A stretch of DNA of 64,000 nucleotides. Origin: Verrucomicrobiota bacterium. Its GTDB lineage: Bacteria; Verrucomicrobiota; Verrucomicrobiia; Verrucomicrobiales; Akkermansiaceae. The translations under genes and the position numbers were made by a program. The DNA lies in contig RDYP01000004.1 in the NCBI GenBank assembly GCA_004293445.1, forward strand, positions 124,001 to 188,000, written 5' to 3'. The notes under the pieces are model-generated. The model did not search any database. It saw only the letters and a list, made by a program, of their open reading frames with translations, and was not told the DNA's origin. Positions 37,701 through 45,892 of this stretch are shown here, in pieces (position 1 is the stretch's first letter; the number at the start of each line of letters is the position of its first letter).

Positions 37701-38328
37701 CGCCAACGTCCTCGGCCAAATCCGCTGGGCGGGCTACCGCAGCCTGAGCGACACCGAAATCGAAACCCTCGCCGCCGCCATCGTCACCGAAATCCGCAAT
37801 CGCGGCCAAGCCGACCAAGCACCCGCTCTCAGCATCGCCGAGTTCGTCAACCGACGACCCGGACCCGATGGCAGCCTCCACAGCCTCGCCGGACTCCTCC
37901 AAACCGCCATCGACAACTCCGGCGTGAACGATGCCACCCACGCGCTCGACTCGAAAACCCTCAACAGCGCCACCATTCCCAACGCCCGCAAGCTCGGCGC
38001 CGTCAACCTGCCCGCCATGAACGGCAACAGCGCCGACGGTGCGCCCTCCACTCTCACCCAAGGCGACCTCATGGCCGCCCTCGCCCCCGTCGCCACGGTC
38101 CGCGGCGACACTTTTAAAATCCGAGCCTACGGCGAAGCCACCAGCAAGGACGGCAAAAGCATTCTTGCCCGCGCTTGGTGCGAAGCCACGGTCCAACGCA
38201 TGCCGGAATACATCGATCCCATCGATGCCCCCGCAAAGGCCGAAGCCGACCTCACTGCCGCCAATCGAAAATTCGGCCGCCGCTTCCAGATTGTTTCCTT
38301 CCGCTGGCTGAACGCCGACGAACTCTAA
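34780..38328 (+). CDS. Verru_Chthon cassette protein A-like giant pilin-class protein
   Basis: A 1182-residue protein with a basic N-terminus and one hydrophobic helix (GFALVISLSLMVLLTVIAIG, preceded by QE), the arrangement of type IV pilin or PilX-like proteins. The large exported region follows. Size and the segment after the helix match the Verrucomicrobia-specific Verru_Chthon cassette protein A family, normally the first of a four-gene pilin-like set (A-D). Here the next gene is a 237-residue secreted protein, and no B, C or D gene follows directly. ATG 34780 is the natural start; the frame reaches 34654. Role in assembly or adhesion is inference. Confidence 0.75.
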   Translation: MKSFPYPSAFKGRWQDFRRQEGFALVISLSLMVLLTVIAIGLLTLSTVSLRSSSQGEAAAVARNHARLALMIALGEIQAELGPDRRISAPAAAVIASPKQAHLTGTWDSWRWDPTGSTPPEYSGKRSKFRSWLVSSNDAASLAKPDFPSVDPSGTSAHLVADLPQQSGSTAVKAEKIPTDNGSKLPGKFAWAVFDESTKASIDLSPSPTAPGPGTEMASRFAPDRFRPDVVDPALASLKSPEKLFTLDTAIIPAGAQNAPAFRKRFHDFTTGSLGLLTDAVNGGFKTDLTQLFEATSFPSNAFSAQTLYGSTTAGAPRWNYLYDHYRKYKSITKAPTGTPTYQATNTDLAVTSSGNNLSPSTERLIPAIAKLQILFSVVSHHAHFPDRMQFLNANGVPKGNEQHAVPHIVYEPVITLINPYDVALDLKKLRIRVWDPPVGFRFAKIDKQKNVTAWVRSEMANQFQGLARFNYTDEGNPNARKSFTLVLSDGSSQAAGNSMKLNPGEVKVFSARVEKDWSWAFENQIYYEPRSFFDWGVGRDFGNQDRRTSNAYGVEAVPGWDTRAGLQTDHLSYTGNRPQNTKYDFEVQHNSARGFVSIRMTDDFLVEARAERTTGSSTTIPDFQVDLLAAKNVDPTQDLLRSYKFRFSNLSSEISENPAKPVIARTYNIAQTLQKPNDKTRGLKKPFAVLEMAARTTRDPIDDSKAWLYNNPIVEGAEQNSSSVGAANQSYDVRLLELTSYTSFPGVEIDPATNRGYFGASRTSTEGSSHVPMFRVPTAPATSLGDLIPSNLVAGSRLPRVVHPFGNSRAHPLLPANAVTRSLAGVSALDHSYHLNDSLWDRYYLSSITSYGGGVTTETRSRREVLTGLLDGSRPALNPRLAALSNQLNSSRIAEELDSLSDLDRAKQIGARIGIRGPFNLNSTSLDAWRAVLSSLRDREVTAWQNRVTPNAGTTPFVRTGFPLAAPSDGGANANVLGQIRWAGYRSLSDTEIETLAAAIVTEIRNRGQADQAPALSIAEFVNRRPGPDGSLHSLAGLLQTAIDNSGVNDATHALDSKTLNSATIPNARKLGAVNLPAMNGNSADGAPSTLTQGDLMAALAPVATVRGDTFKIRAYGEATSKDGKSILARAWCEATVQRMPEYIDPIDAPAKAEADLTAANRKFGRRFQIVSFRWLNADEL

Positions 38329-38340
38329 GCCACCCGCACG

Positions 38341-39054
38341 ATGCGCCTCATCTTTCTCCTCTCCGCCCTCCTCGCGACATCCCTCGCCGCCCAAGAACCT
38401 CCCGCCAGGCCGCCGCTCGAACTCCGACTTCTCGCCTTCAACTCTTCCCTCGGCATCGACGCCGTTCACGCCCACGACCCCGCAAACCCGGACGCCCCAT
38501 CCGTCGCCACCCCGATCAAAACCTACCTGAATCACGAATTCTCCACCCTCAACCCCGGCGGCAACACACTCCGCTTCACCACCCGGCCCGAGCCCGAATC
38601 CGCGACCCGCCCGGAAGAACTGCTCGGCGATGTCACCCTCCCCGCGGGCACCCGCTCCGCCATCCTCCTATTCCTGCCCGTTCCTCCCGGCGGCAAGTCC
38701 CGCTTCAAAATCCTTCCCATCGACGACTCGTCCAAGGCCTTCCCTGCCGGTTCCTTCAAGGTCTTCAACCTCAGCCCGCAGGCCGTCCGCATCCAACTCG
38801 AGACCCAAAACTTTGACTTCAAGCCCGGCGCTACCACCCTGATCCAAGACCCACCCGTCGGCGACAACCACCACTCATCCATGCGAGCCTTCGCCTTCCA
38901 CGGGAAACAATGGCAACGCATCGCCACCAGCCTCTGGCCACCGCCCGGCGAAGCCCGGGTTCTCCAAATCCTCTTCCAACACCCGCAAAGCGGCCAAGTC
39001 CAACTCCGCGGATTCGACGACGTGCCGCCCCGCGCAGCCGCCGCCGAGCCCTGA
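38341..39054 (+). CDS. Secreted hypothetical protein next to the Verru_Chthon A-like gene
   Basis: A 237-residue protein 12 bp after the giant gene, so translationally linked. It has a signal peptide (MRLIFLLSALLATSLAA). The mature part is Pro-rich and beta-like, with VFNLSPQAVRIQLETQNF and AILLFLPVPPGGKSRF reading like an extracytoplasmic beta-sandwich. No family was recognised. Its position suggests it works with the giant pilin-like protein. Confidence 0.65.
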   Translation: MRLIFLLSALLATSLAAQEPPARPPLELRLLAFNSSLGIDAVHAHDPANPDAPSVATPIKTYLNHEFSTLNPGGNTLRFTTRPEPESATRPEELLGDVTLPAGTRSAILLFLPVPPGGKSRFKILPIDDSSKAFPAGSFKVFNLSPQAVRIQLETQNFDFKPGATTLIQDPPVGDNHHSSMRAFAFHGKQWQRIATSLWPPPGEARVLQILFQHPQSGQVQLRGFDDVPPRAAAAEP

Positions 39055-39111
39055 GCCACGGGAAATTTCCACACTTTCCCAGCGCGCCCCCTGCCCTAAG
39101 CTCGACCCGCA

Positions 39112-41592
39112 ATGAACGGCGAGCCCACGGGATCCACAGAACCAAGCCGCCGCGAGTGGGCCGGCTTCTGGAGCATGATCGCCCAGCAAACGCAAAACGC
39201 GTTCAATGACAAGGCCGCCCAGTTCACCCTCATCCCCCTCGGCGGCGCGATCGGATTCTCTCTGGCCGGTGCCCGCGTCGAAGACCTCGCGGCCGTCCTC
39301 ATCTCGCTGCCCTTCATCCTCTTCGCTCCCCTCGCCGGCTGGCTGAGCGACCGATGTTCAAAACGCGATGTGCTCCTTGGCAGCGCCCTCGCCCAGCTGA
39401 TCATCCTCACCGCCCTATTCCTCGCCACCCGCTGGGAAAACATGCCCCTCGCCCTGGTCGGCTTTTTCGCGCTCGCCGTCCAATCCGCCTTCTTCAGCCC
39501 CGCCAAAATCGGAATCAACAAGGAACTGGTCGGCTCCCGCCACCTCGGTTTTGCCAGCGGTATCCAACAAATGATGGCGATGCTCGCGATGCTTGCCGGA
39601 CAAATCGCCGCAGGCCTGCTCTACGACAAACGCTGGCAGGCACTCGGAGGATCTCCCGATACCGCCTGGCAAGCCGCCCAACTCCCCCTCGCCGTCCTCT
39701 CGATCTCGTCCGCCCCGGCCCTCCTGCTCGCGTGGTACGTCCCCCGCGTCCCCGCCCAAGGCGGCACCCCGCTGCACCCCGGCCTGCTCGTCGAACATTT
39801 CCAACACCTCCGCGGACTCTGGTCCGATGCTCCCCTCCGCCGCGCATCCCTCGGCGTCGCTTACTTCTGGGGCTTCGCCGCTTACATCAATCTCTGGTCG
39901 CTGAAAGTCGCCACCCACCTGACCGGCGGCGGCACCGGCTTTGGCACCCTTTCCTCCCTCTACATGGCCGCTGCCTCACTCGGCATGATCGCTGGCTTCG
40001 CCGCCACCGCCTTTCTCCTCCGCCGCAGGATCGAACTCGGCTGGGTCCCCGTCGGCGGCATCGCCATGTCCCTACTGGCCCTCGCCCTCGCCTGCATCGA
40101 TCCCTCAAAACCCCTCTTCCTCGCCCTTCTCGGCAGCCTCGCCTTTTCCTCCGCCCTCTTCCTCGCTCCCCTCAATGCTTGGATGCAGGACCGCTACCCA
40201 CCCGCCCGCCGCGGCGAATTCCAGTCCGCCGCCAATCTCCAAGACTGCTTCTCCGGCATCCTCGCCTTCGCCATCCTGATGGCTTCCGCCAGCGCGCTAA
40301 AGGGCTTCGGACTCACCCCGTCCGCCATCCTGCGAGGACAAATCGCCATCGTCGCCCTCGCCAGCGGTGGAATCACCTGCTTCATCATCCGCCTCCTCCC
40401 CTCGGACTTCATTCGCGTCATCGGCCTGATGCTTATCCGCCTCGGCTACCGCATTCGCGTCAGCGGCGAAAACCACCTGCCCGCCACCGGCGGAGCCCTC
40501 CTGCTGCCGAATCACATCACCTGGGGAGACGCCTTCTTCCTCACCGCCGCCTCCACCCGTCCGATCCGCTTCATCATGGAGGAAGGCTTCATGGGAAAAC
40601 GGGCCATCCGTCTTTTCTGCCAGCTCTTCGATACGGTGCCGATCTCCTCCGCCAAGCCGCGCGAAGCCCTGCGCGCCGCAGCCGATTCCCTCAAAGAAGG
40701 CCACCTCGTCTGCATCTTTCCGGAAGGCCAGCTCAGCCGCACCGGCACCCTGCGCGAACTCAAGCGCGGCTTCGAACTCATCGCCCGCCAGGCCGACTGC
40801 CCGCTCGTCCCCGCTTGGAACGACGGGGCCTGGGGCTCCGTCCTGTCCTTCGAAGGCGGACGCTTCTTCCGCAAATTCCCGCAGCGCCTGCGCTACGGAC
40901 TCAGCATTGCCTTCGGCCCACCCATCGACCCGCGCGAAGCGAATCTCGATCGCGTCCGCCACGGCATGCTCGCCGCCTCGGCACTCGCCCTTGATGCCCG
41001 CGTCGGCCACCCCCGGAAAGACCGCTCCCGCCACGCCAACGCGCTCCAACTCGGCCAAGTCAACGCCCTCCCACGACGCGGCCCGATCCACCTCCTCGCC
41101 CACGACGCCCTACCCGACGCTCTCCCCGCCCTCGGGATCTTCAGCCACCTTCAAAAAGCCAAGCTCACCCGCTGCCCCGATCTTTCCCCCGCCAACAGCA
41201 ACTGGCTCGGGGGCGATGCCCTGCGCGACCGCATCGAAGCATCTCCCCCACGCGATAGCCCCGCCACTTTCTTCGACTTCAGCTCGCGCGCCCACCAAGC
41301 ACTCGAACACCCCGGCTGGCTCCACTGTCCCTGCCTCGCCATCGACGGCGTGATCGTCGCCATGTCCATGCCCGATCCACCCGCCCCCTACCCCGGCAGC
41401 CCGACCCAGACCGGCCGCAAACCGGGAGCCCTCGGCATCCTGCTGCCGGGTTTCACGGCGGAGCCCGATGCCGACCGCTGGCTCGTCCGCGGTCCCTCCA
41501 CGCCCGATGGCCTGCAGCTGCCAGCGGGCTTCGGGATCGATGCCGAGAGCTTCATCGTCCCCACCGCTTGCGCGACCGGACTTCGCGCCTAG
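39112..41592 (+). CDS. LplT-PlsC fusion (Aas-like) with a reduced ligase tail
   Basis: An 826-residue protein. Residues 1-430 form an MFS transporter resembling the lysophospholipid carrier LplT (QNAFNDKAAQFTLIPL, FILFAPLAGWLSDR). Residues about 450-640 form a PlsC-type acyltransferase with NHITWGD (HX4D, about 468-474) and FPEGQLSRTG (about 537). In Aas and relatives an AMP-binding acyl-ACP synthetase follows; here only about 185 residues remain, ending with a ligase-like tail (GILLPGF, RGPSTPDG). The protein probably flips and re-acylates lysophospholipids at the inner membrane. Acyl activation by the tail looks unlikely. Confidence 0.82.
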   Translation: MNGEPTGSTEPSRREWAGFWSMIAQQTQNAFNDKAAQFTLIPLGGAIGFSLAGARVEDLAAVLISLPFILFAPLAGWLSDRCSKRDVLLGSALAQLIILTALFLATRWENMPLALVGFFALAVQSAFFSPAKIGINKELVGSRHLGFASGIQQMMAMLAMLAGQIAAGLLYDKRWQALGGSPDTAWQAAQLPLAVLSISSAPALLLAWYVPRVPAQGGTPLHPGLLVEHFQHLRGLWSDAPLRRASLGVAYFWGFAAYINLWSLKVATHLTGGGTGFGTLSSLYMAAASLGMIAGFAATAFLLRRRIELGWVPVGGIAMSLLALALACIDPSKPLFLALLGSLAFSSALFLAPLNAWMQDRYPPARRGEFQSAANLQDCFSGILAFAILMASASALKGFGLTPSAILRGQIAIVALASGGITCFIIRLLPSDFIRVIGLMLIRLGYRIRVSGENHLPATGGALLLPNHITWGDAFFLTAASTRPIRFIMEEGFMGKRAIRLFCQLFDTVPISSAKPREALRAAADSLKEGHLVCIFPEGQLSRTGTLRELKRGFELIARQADCPLVPAWNDGAWGSVLSFEGGRFFRKFPQRLRYGLSIAFGPPIDPREANLDRVRHGMLAASALALDARVGHPRKDRSRHANALQLGQVNALPRRGPIHLLAHDALPDALPALGIFSHLQKAKLTRCPDLSPANSNWLGGDALRDRIEASPPRDSPATFFDFSSRAHQALEHPGWLHCPCLAIDGVIVAMSMPDPPAPYPGSPTQTGRKPGALGILLPGFTAEPDADRWLVRGPSTPDGLQLPAGFGIDAESFIVPTACATGLRA

Positions 41593-41605
41593 CTTGCCGC
41601 CGCCC

Positions 41606-42235
41606 ATGCGACAAAGAATCATCCTCCAGTCCCTCGCTGCCCTCCTTCTCGTCTGGGGCCTCGTCGCCGGGGTCCGCGCCCTCGCCGCCGCAAAGCGCAT
41701 CACGGCCGAAAAAGTCGCCCGCGAAGTCGAAACCTCCGGCCTCCAAGACTGGTCGCAAAGCGAAGCGGCACCCGACCCCGCAAGCGCCAAAGCCCGCGAG
41801 AAAAAAATCCGCGATATCGCCTCACTCGTGAACCGGCTCGATTTCCACGAGCGCCAAAAAAACCGCGACGACCGCTCGATCGAGCAGCTCTTTCGTCGGC
41901 TGAACAGCGGCGAAAAAAGACTCTTCATCGACCTCACCATCCGCGAATCGATGGGCAAGTTCATGGAAGCCCTCGATGCCCTGCCGCCCGCCGACCGGAA
42001 GAAATTCGTCGAAAAAGGCCTCAGCGAAATCGAAAGCGGACAGACCGGCAAAGAAATGCTCATCGCCGACGAACTCGGCGAAGAACTGCTCGAATCCATC
42101 ACCAGCGAGGGCATGCGCGCCTACTTCGAAAAAGCCAGCACCGAGACCAAGCTCGACCTCGCCCCGCTGATGCAGTCGATGAACGAGGTCATGCAAGGCA
42201 TCCGCGGCCAGGAACTGATGCCAAACGCACGATGA
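41606..42235 (+). CDS. Hypothetical protein with N-terminal membrane anchor
   Basis: A 209-residue protein starting ATG 41606, 13 bp after the Aas-like gene. It has one N-terminal membrane helix (IILQSLAALLLVWGLVAGV) followed by a charged helical domain with Glu/Lys/Arg runs (REKKIRDIASLVNRLDFHER in part). Its 3' end overlaps the pseudopilin start (ATGA). No family is recognised; it is probably an inner-membrane protein facing the periplasm. Confidence 0.65.
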   Translation: MRQRIILQSLAALLLVWGLVAGVRALAAAKRITAEKVAREVETSGLQDWSQSEAAPDPASAKAREKKIRDIASLVNRLDFHERQKNRDDRSIEQLFRRLNSGEKRLFIDLTIRESMGKFMEALDALPPADRKKFVEKGLSEIESGQTGKEMLIADELGEELLESITSEGMRAYFEKASTETKLDLAPLMQSMNEVMQGIRGQELMPNAR

Positions 42236-42753
42236 AATCCTCCCCCCGCGGCTTTACCCTGACCGAGCTGCTCGTCGTGCTCGCCATTCTGGGAGCCCTC
42301 GCCGCCCTACTCATCCCCGCCGGCCGCGGCGTGATCGGACGCTCCCGCTCCGCAGCCTGCCTCGGAAATCTCCGCCAGATCGGCAGCGGACTGGAGGCCT
42401 ACCTCCAGGATCACACCCAGCTCATGCCCGATCTCGCAGCCGGCCGGAAATCCAAATCCGAAGATCTGCCCGTGCTGGACACCGCTCTCGCCGAATACCT
42501 GCCAAATCCCGAGGTCTTCCACTGCCCCGCCGATTCCGACGAGTTCGAAAAATCCGGATCCAGCTACTTCTGGAACACCACCCAAAGCGGCCGCCATCGC
42601 AACCGCCTCGAATTCTTCGGCAGCAGCGGAGCCTCCCAACGCATCCCGCTCGTCACCGACAAGGAAGCCTGGCACCCCGGCGAACCCGGCGTGAACTTCC
42701 TCTACGCCGACTTTTCCGCCTCCACCAAAGTCCACTTCGGCGTCGGTCCGTGA
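42232..42753 (+). CDS. Type II secretion/pilin-like prepilin
   Basis: A 173-residue protein with a class III prepilin signal: basic leader MKSSPRG then FTLTELLVVLAILGALAALL, where cleavage would come after the Gly and before Phe, with Glu at position 5 of the mature chain. The remainder (LGNLRQIGSGLEAYLQD, FHCPADSDE and NFLYADFSAS) is typical of GspG/DUF1559-type pseudopilins common in this phylum. It overlaps the previous gene by 4 bp. No prepilin peptidase or assembly ATPase is in the window. Confidence 0.88.
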   Translation: MKSSPRGFTLTELLVVLAILGALAALLIPAGRGVIGRSRSAACLGNLRQIGSGLEAYLQDHTQLMPDLAAGRKSKSEDLPVLDTALAEYLPNPEVFHCPADSDEFEKSGSSYFWNTTQSGRHRNRLEFFGSSGASQRIPLVTDKEAWHPGEPGVNFLYADFSASTKVHFGVGP

Positions 42754-42795
42754 CCAGCCTCCAGTCCCGAGTCCTCAAGCCATCCTTCTCCGCCC

Positions 42796-43680
42796 ATGCT
42801 CTCCGTATCCGGCCTCCACAAATCCTTCGGGGGAAAACCCGCGCTGCACGATGTCTCCTTCACCGTCGCACCCGGTGAGATCCACGGCCTGCTCGGACAC
42901 AACGGTGCAGGCAAAAGCACCACCCTCGGCATCATCCTCGGGATGGTCGCTCCGGATCGCGGCGAGGCCAGCATCGGCGGCGTTTCGGTACAGCACGATT
43001 ACGCCAAAGCCCTTCGCCAAGTCGGCGCGATCTTCGAAAGCCCCGCCTTCTACGAATACCTCAGCGGCTGGGAAAACCTCCGCATCCTCGCCAACTACTC
43101 CGGCCGCTTCGACGAGAAGGCCGCGCGCGAAGTCGTCGACCGCGTCGGCCTGACGAAGCGCATCGACTCCAAGGTCCGTACCTACTCCCACGGCATGCGC
43201 CAGCGCCTCGCGCTCGCCCAAGCCCTACTGCCGGAGCCAAAGGTCCTGCTGCTCGACGAACCGACCGACGGCCTCGACCCCGAAGGCATCAAGTGGTTCC
43301 GCGACTTCATCCTCGACCTCCGTCAAGAGCGCGGCATGACCGTCCTCTTCAATTCCCACCTCCTCGCCGAAGTCGAGCTGATGTGCGACCGCGTCACCAT
43401 CCTCCGCGAAGGCCGACTGGTTCACGAAGGCACCCTCAGGGAGCTCCGCGAAGAAGCTCCGATCTACGAGGTCGAGCTCGAACCCTGGGACCGCGCTGCC
43501 GCCTTCCTCGAACTCAACGACGTGAAAATCCTCGCCCCGGGTCGCATCGCCCTACCGCCCGGTGCCGACCCCGCGCTCACCGTCGCCGCCCTCGTCGGCT
43601 CCGGCTTCCGCGTCTCCGCCTTCTCCCCGGTCCGCCGCTCGCTGGAAGACCTCTACCTCGAAATCACCGCCGCCCGATGA
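42796..43680 (+). CDS. ABC transporter ATP-binding protein
   Basis: A 294-residue ATPase. Walker A is GHNGAGKSTT (about 35-44), the signature is YSHGMRQRLALAQAL, Walker B is VLLLDEPTDGLDPEG, and the switch His lies in FNSHLLAEVE. The fold matches the CcmA/YxlF/Bcr-type ABC-2 exporter subunit. It overlaps the permease gene by 4 bp, and the two form an ABC-2 exporter of unknown cargo. Confidence 0.93.
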   Translation: MLSVSGLHKSFGGKPALHDVSFTVAPGEIHGLLGHNGAGKSTTLGIILGMVAPDRGEASIGGVSVQHDYAKALRQVGAIFESPAFYEYLSGWENLRILANYSGRFDEKAAREVVDRVGLTKRIDSKVRTYSHGMRQRLALAQALLPEPKVLLLDEPTDGLDPEGIKWFRDFILDLRQERGMTVLFNSHLLAEVELMCDRVTILREGRLVHEGTLRELREEAPIYEVELEPWDRAAAFLELNDVKILAPGRIALPPGADPALTVAALVGSGFRVSAFSPVRRSLEDLYLEITAAR

Positions 43681-44525
43681 ACTTCCTCCGCCAGCTCCGC
43701 GGCGAACTCCGCAAGCTCTTCGCCCGCCCACGTTCCTTCATGGGCTACGGCGTCTTCGTCGCCATGGAGGCCCTCATCCTCACCGTTTACAAGTTCGGTC
43801 GAGGGCAGGAATACATGCGCGATCTCATCGAGCGCAACGGCTACTCCTTCGCCACCTACTTCAGCTCGCTGTCGATCACCTTCATGATCATGACTCTGAG
43901 CATGTTCCTGTTAGGCTCCGTCTTCTTCGCCCTCGTCGCCGGCGACATCGTCGCGAAGGAAACCGAAGACGGCAATCTGCGCCTCGTCATGGCCCGACCC
44001 GTCAGCCGCCTCCGCCTGCTGCTGGTGAAATACGCCGCCATCCTCATCTACACCTTCACCTTCGTTTTCTTCGTCGGCATCACCGGCTACCTCATGGCCG
44101 TCGCCGCGATGGGCATCGATGGCGGGCTCTTCGTGATGGAGCCGAAAATGAAGATCTTCGCCGTCTTTCCCAGCTGGACTGAAGGCGCCGGACGCTTGGC
44201 CGTCGGAGCAGCGGGCATCGCCCTCAGCATGGTCACCCTCTCGTCGCTCGCCTTCATGTTCTCCTGCTTCAAAATCAAACCCGCCGCGGCCACCATCATC
44301 ACCCTCGCGCTGCTGTTCGTGGACATGATCCTGCAGAACTTCCCCTTCTTCCGGCCCTATGAGGAATGCTTCGTCACCTGGCGGATGAGTTGCTGGCTGT
44401 TCCTGATGGAGAACCAGATTTCTTGGCCGAAGATCCTCGAATCCTACGCCTTCCTCTTCGGCCTCAACGCCACCCTCTTCCTCATCGGTTTCACCTCCTT
44501 CCGCCTGCGCGATTTCAAAACCTGA
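43677..44525 (+). CDS. ABC-2 type permease
   Basis: A 282-residue membrane protein from ATG 43677 (overlapping the ATPase stop). It has about six hydrophobic helices (TFMIMTLSMFLLGSVFFALV, YAAILIYTFTFVFFVGITGY, VTLSSLAFMFSC) and the ABC-2 hallmark KETEDGNLRLVMARPVSR between helices 2 and 3. The partner ATPase is directly upstream. No substrate-specific feature is evident. Confidence 0.88.
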   Translation: MNFLRQLRGELRKLFARPRSFMGYGVFVAMEALILTVYKFGRGQEYMRDLIERNGYSFATYFSSLSITFMIMTLSMFLLGSVFFALVAGDIVAKETEDGNLRLVMARPVSRLRLLLVKYAAILIYTFTFVFFVGITGYLMAVAAMGIDGGLFVMEPKMKIFAVFPSWTEGAGRLAVGAAGIALSMVTLSSLAFMFSCFKIKPAAATIITLALLFVDMILQNFPFFRPYEECFVTWRMSCWLFLMENQISWPKILESYAFLFGLNATLFLIGFTSFRLRDFKT

Positions 44526-44584
44526 AACCGCGCCCCCCTTTTTCAGCGTTTTCACCCGCGCCCATCCGGGAAAGAATCGCCCCG

Positions 44585-45838
44585 ATGCGCAAGGACACGC
44601 GACGCTGGATCGACGCCGACAAAGCCCACTGCTGGCACCCCTTCACGCCCCAACAGGCATGGACGGAGAGCGAGGCGCTGGTACTCGTCCGCGGTGAAGG
44701 ATCCTGGCTCTGGGACTCCGAAGGACGCCGCTACCTCGACGGGAATTCATCGATCTGGACGAACATCCACGGCCACAATCACCCCCACCTGAACGCAGCG
44801 ATCACCCGCCAACTCGGCGAAATCGCCCACAGCTCCTACCTCGGCTTCGCCAACCCCCGCGCCAGCGAACTGGCGGAACGCCTCTGCGCCCTCTTCCCGC
44901 CCGCCACCCTCGAACGCGTGTTCTTCTCCGACGACGGCTCGACCGCGGTCGAGTGCGCGATGAAAATGGCCATCCAATTCCGCCAACAAAGCGGAGAACC
45001 CGAACGCGACGGCTTCATCGCCTTCGACCAGGCCTACCACGGCGACACCCTCGGCGCGGCATCGCTCGGCGGCGTGGCCCGCTTCCAAGAACGCTTCCGC
45101 AAGCATGGACTGCCGGTCCGCTTTGTCGCCGACCTCGATGCCCTGCGCGCCTTGCCCGCGGACATTGTCGCCACGACCGCCGCACTGGTGATCGAACCCC
45201 TCATCCAAGGCGTCAACGAGATGCGCCCCTGGCCCGCCGGCATGTTGCGGGCACTCCGCACTTGGTGCGACACCCACGGCGTCCACCTCATCCTCGATGA
45301 GGTCATGACCGGCTTCGGCCGCACCGGGAAAATGTTCGCCTGCCAGCACGAAGACGTGATCCCCGACTTCCTCTGCCTCGCCAAGGGCCTCACCGGCGGC
45401 TACCTGCCGCTGGCCGCCACCATGACCACCGGCCGGATCTACGACGCCTTCCTCGGCGAGCCCGACCGCGCTTTCTACTACGGGCATAGTTACACCGCCA
45501 ACCCCCTCGGCTGCGCCGCCGCACTCGCCAGCCTCGATGTCTTCGAGCAGGAACAGACGCTCGACAGGTTACAGCCGAAAATCGCCCGGATGACGGCACT
45601 GCTTGGCGAACTGAAAAGCGCGAGCCCGCGGGTCCGCGACATCCGTCAATGCGGCTTCATCGCAGGAATCGAAGTCGACCACGACGGTGCCGCCGTCTGC
45701 CTTGCCGCCCGCGACCACGGCATCCTCACCCGACCGATCCGCGACACTCTCGTCCTCATGCCACCCCTTTCCACCACCGAAGAAGAACTGGCGACCGCGG
45801 TCGAAGCCATCGCGCGCGCGCTCGAAGCCCGCCCGTGA
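44585..45838 (+). CDS. bioA: Adenosylmethionine-8-amino-7-oxononanoate aminotransferase
   Basis: A 417-residue class III PLP aminotransferase that makes 7,8-diaminopelargonate in biotin synthesis. It opens with WIDADKAHCWHPFTPQ, typical of BioA. PLP-site features are SDDGSTAVECAMKMA, ILDEVMTGFGRTG, and LAKGLTGGYLPLAAT (Schiff-base lysine about residue 265). GHSYTANPLGCAAA and the C-terminal RDTLVLMPPLS are also BioA-like. The start is ATG 44585; the frame extends to 44366 inside the permease. No other bio genes are in the window. Confidence 0.93.
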   Translation: MRKDTRRWIDADKAHCWHPFTPQQAWTESEALVLVRGEGSWLWDSEGRRYLDGNSSIWTNIHGHNHPHLNAAITRQLGEIAHSSYLGFANPRASELAERLCALFPPATLERVFFSDDGSTAVECAMKMAIQFRQQSGEPERDGFIAFDQAYHGDTLGAASLGGVARFQERFRKHGLPVRFVADLDALRALPADIVATTAALVIEPLIQGVNEMRPWPAGMLRALRTWCDTHGVHLILDEVMTGFGRTGKMFACQHEDVIPDFLCLAKGLTGGYLPLAATMTTGRIYDAFLGEPDRAFYYGHSYTANPLGCAAALASLDVFEQEQTLDRLQPKIARMTALLGELKSASPRVRDIRQCGFIAGIEVDHDGAAVCLAARDHGILTRPIRDTLVLMPPLSTTEEELATAVEAIARALEARP

Positions 45839-45870
45839 AAAAGCCGGCCTCCCCACCCGGAGAGACCGGC
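45836..45870 (-). terminator. Rho-independent terminator of the outer-membrane protein gene
   Basis: On the minus strand gccggtctctcc and ggggaggccggc (plus 45859-45870 and 45843-45854) form a 12-bp stem including G-U pairs, with a gggt loop and a ttttt run (plus 45838-45842). It overlaps the bioA stop codon but points away from it, towards minus-strand transcription. Confidence 0.85.
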
Positions 45871-45892
45871 CGCCGAACCATGAAAACAAGTC

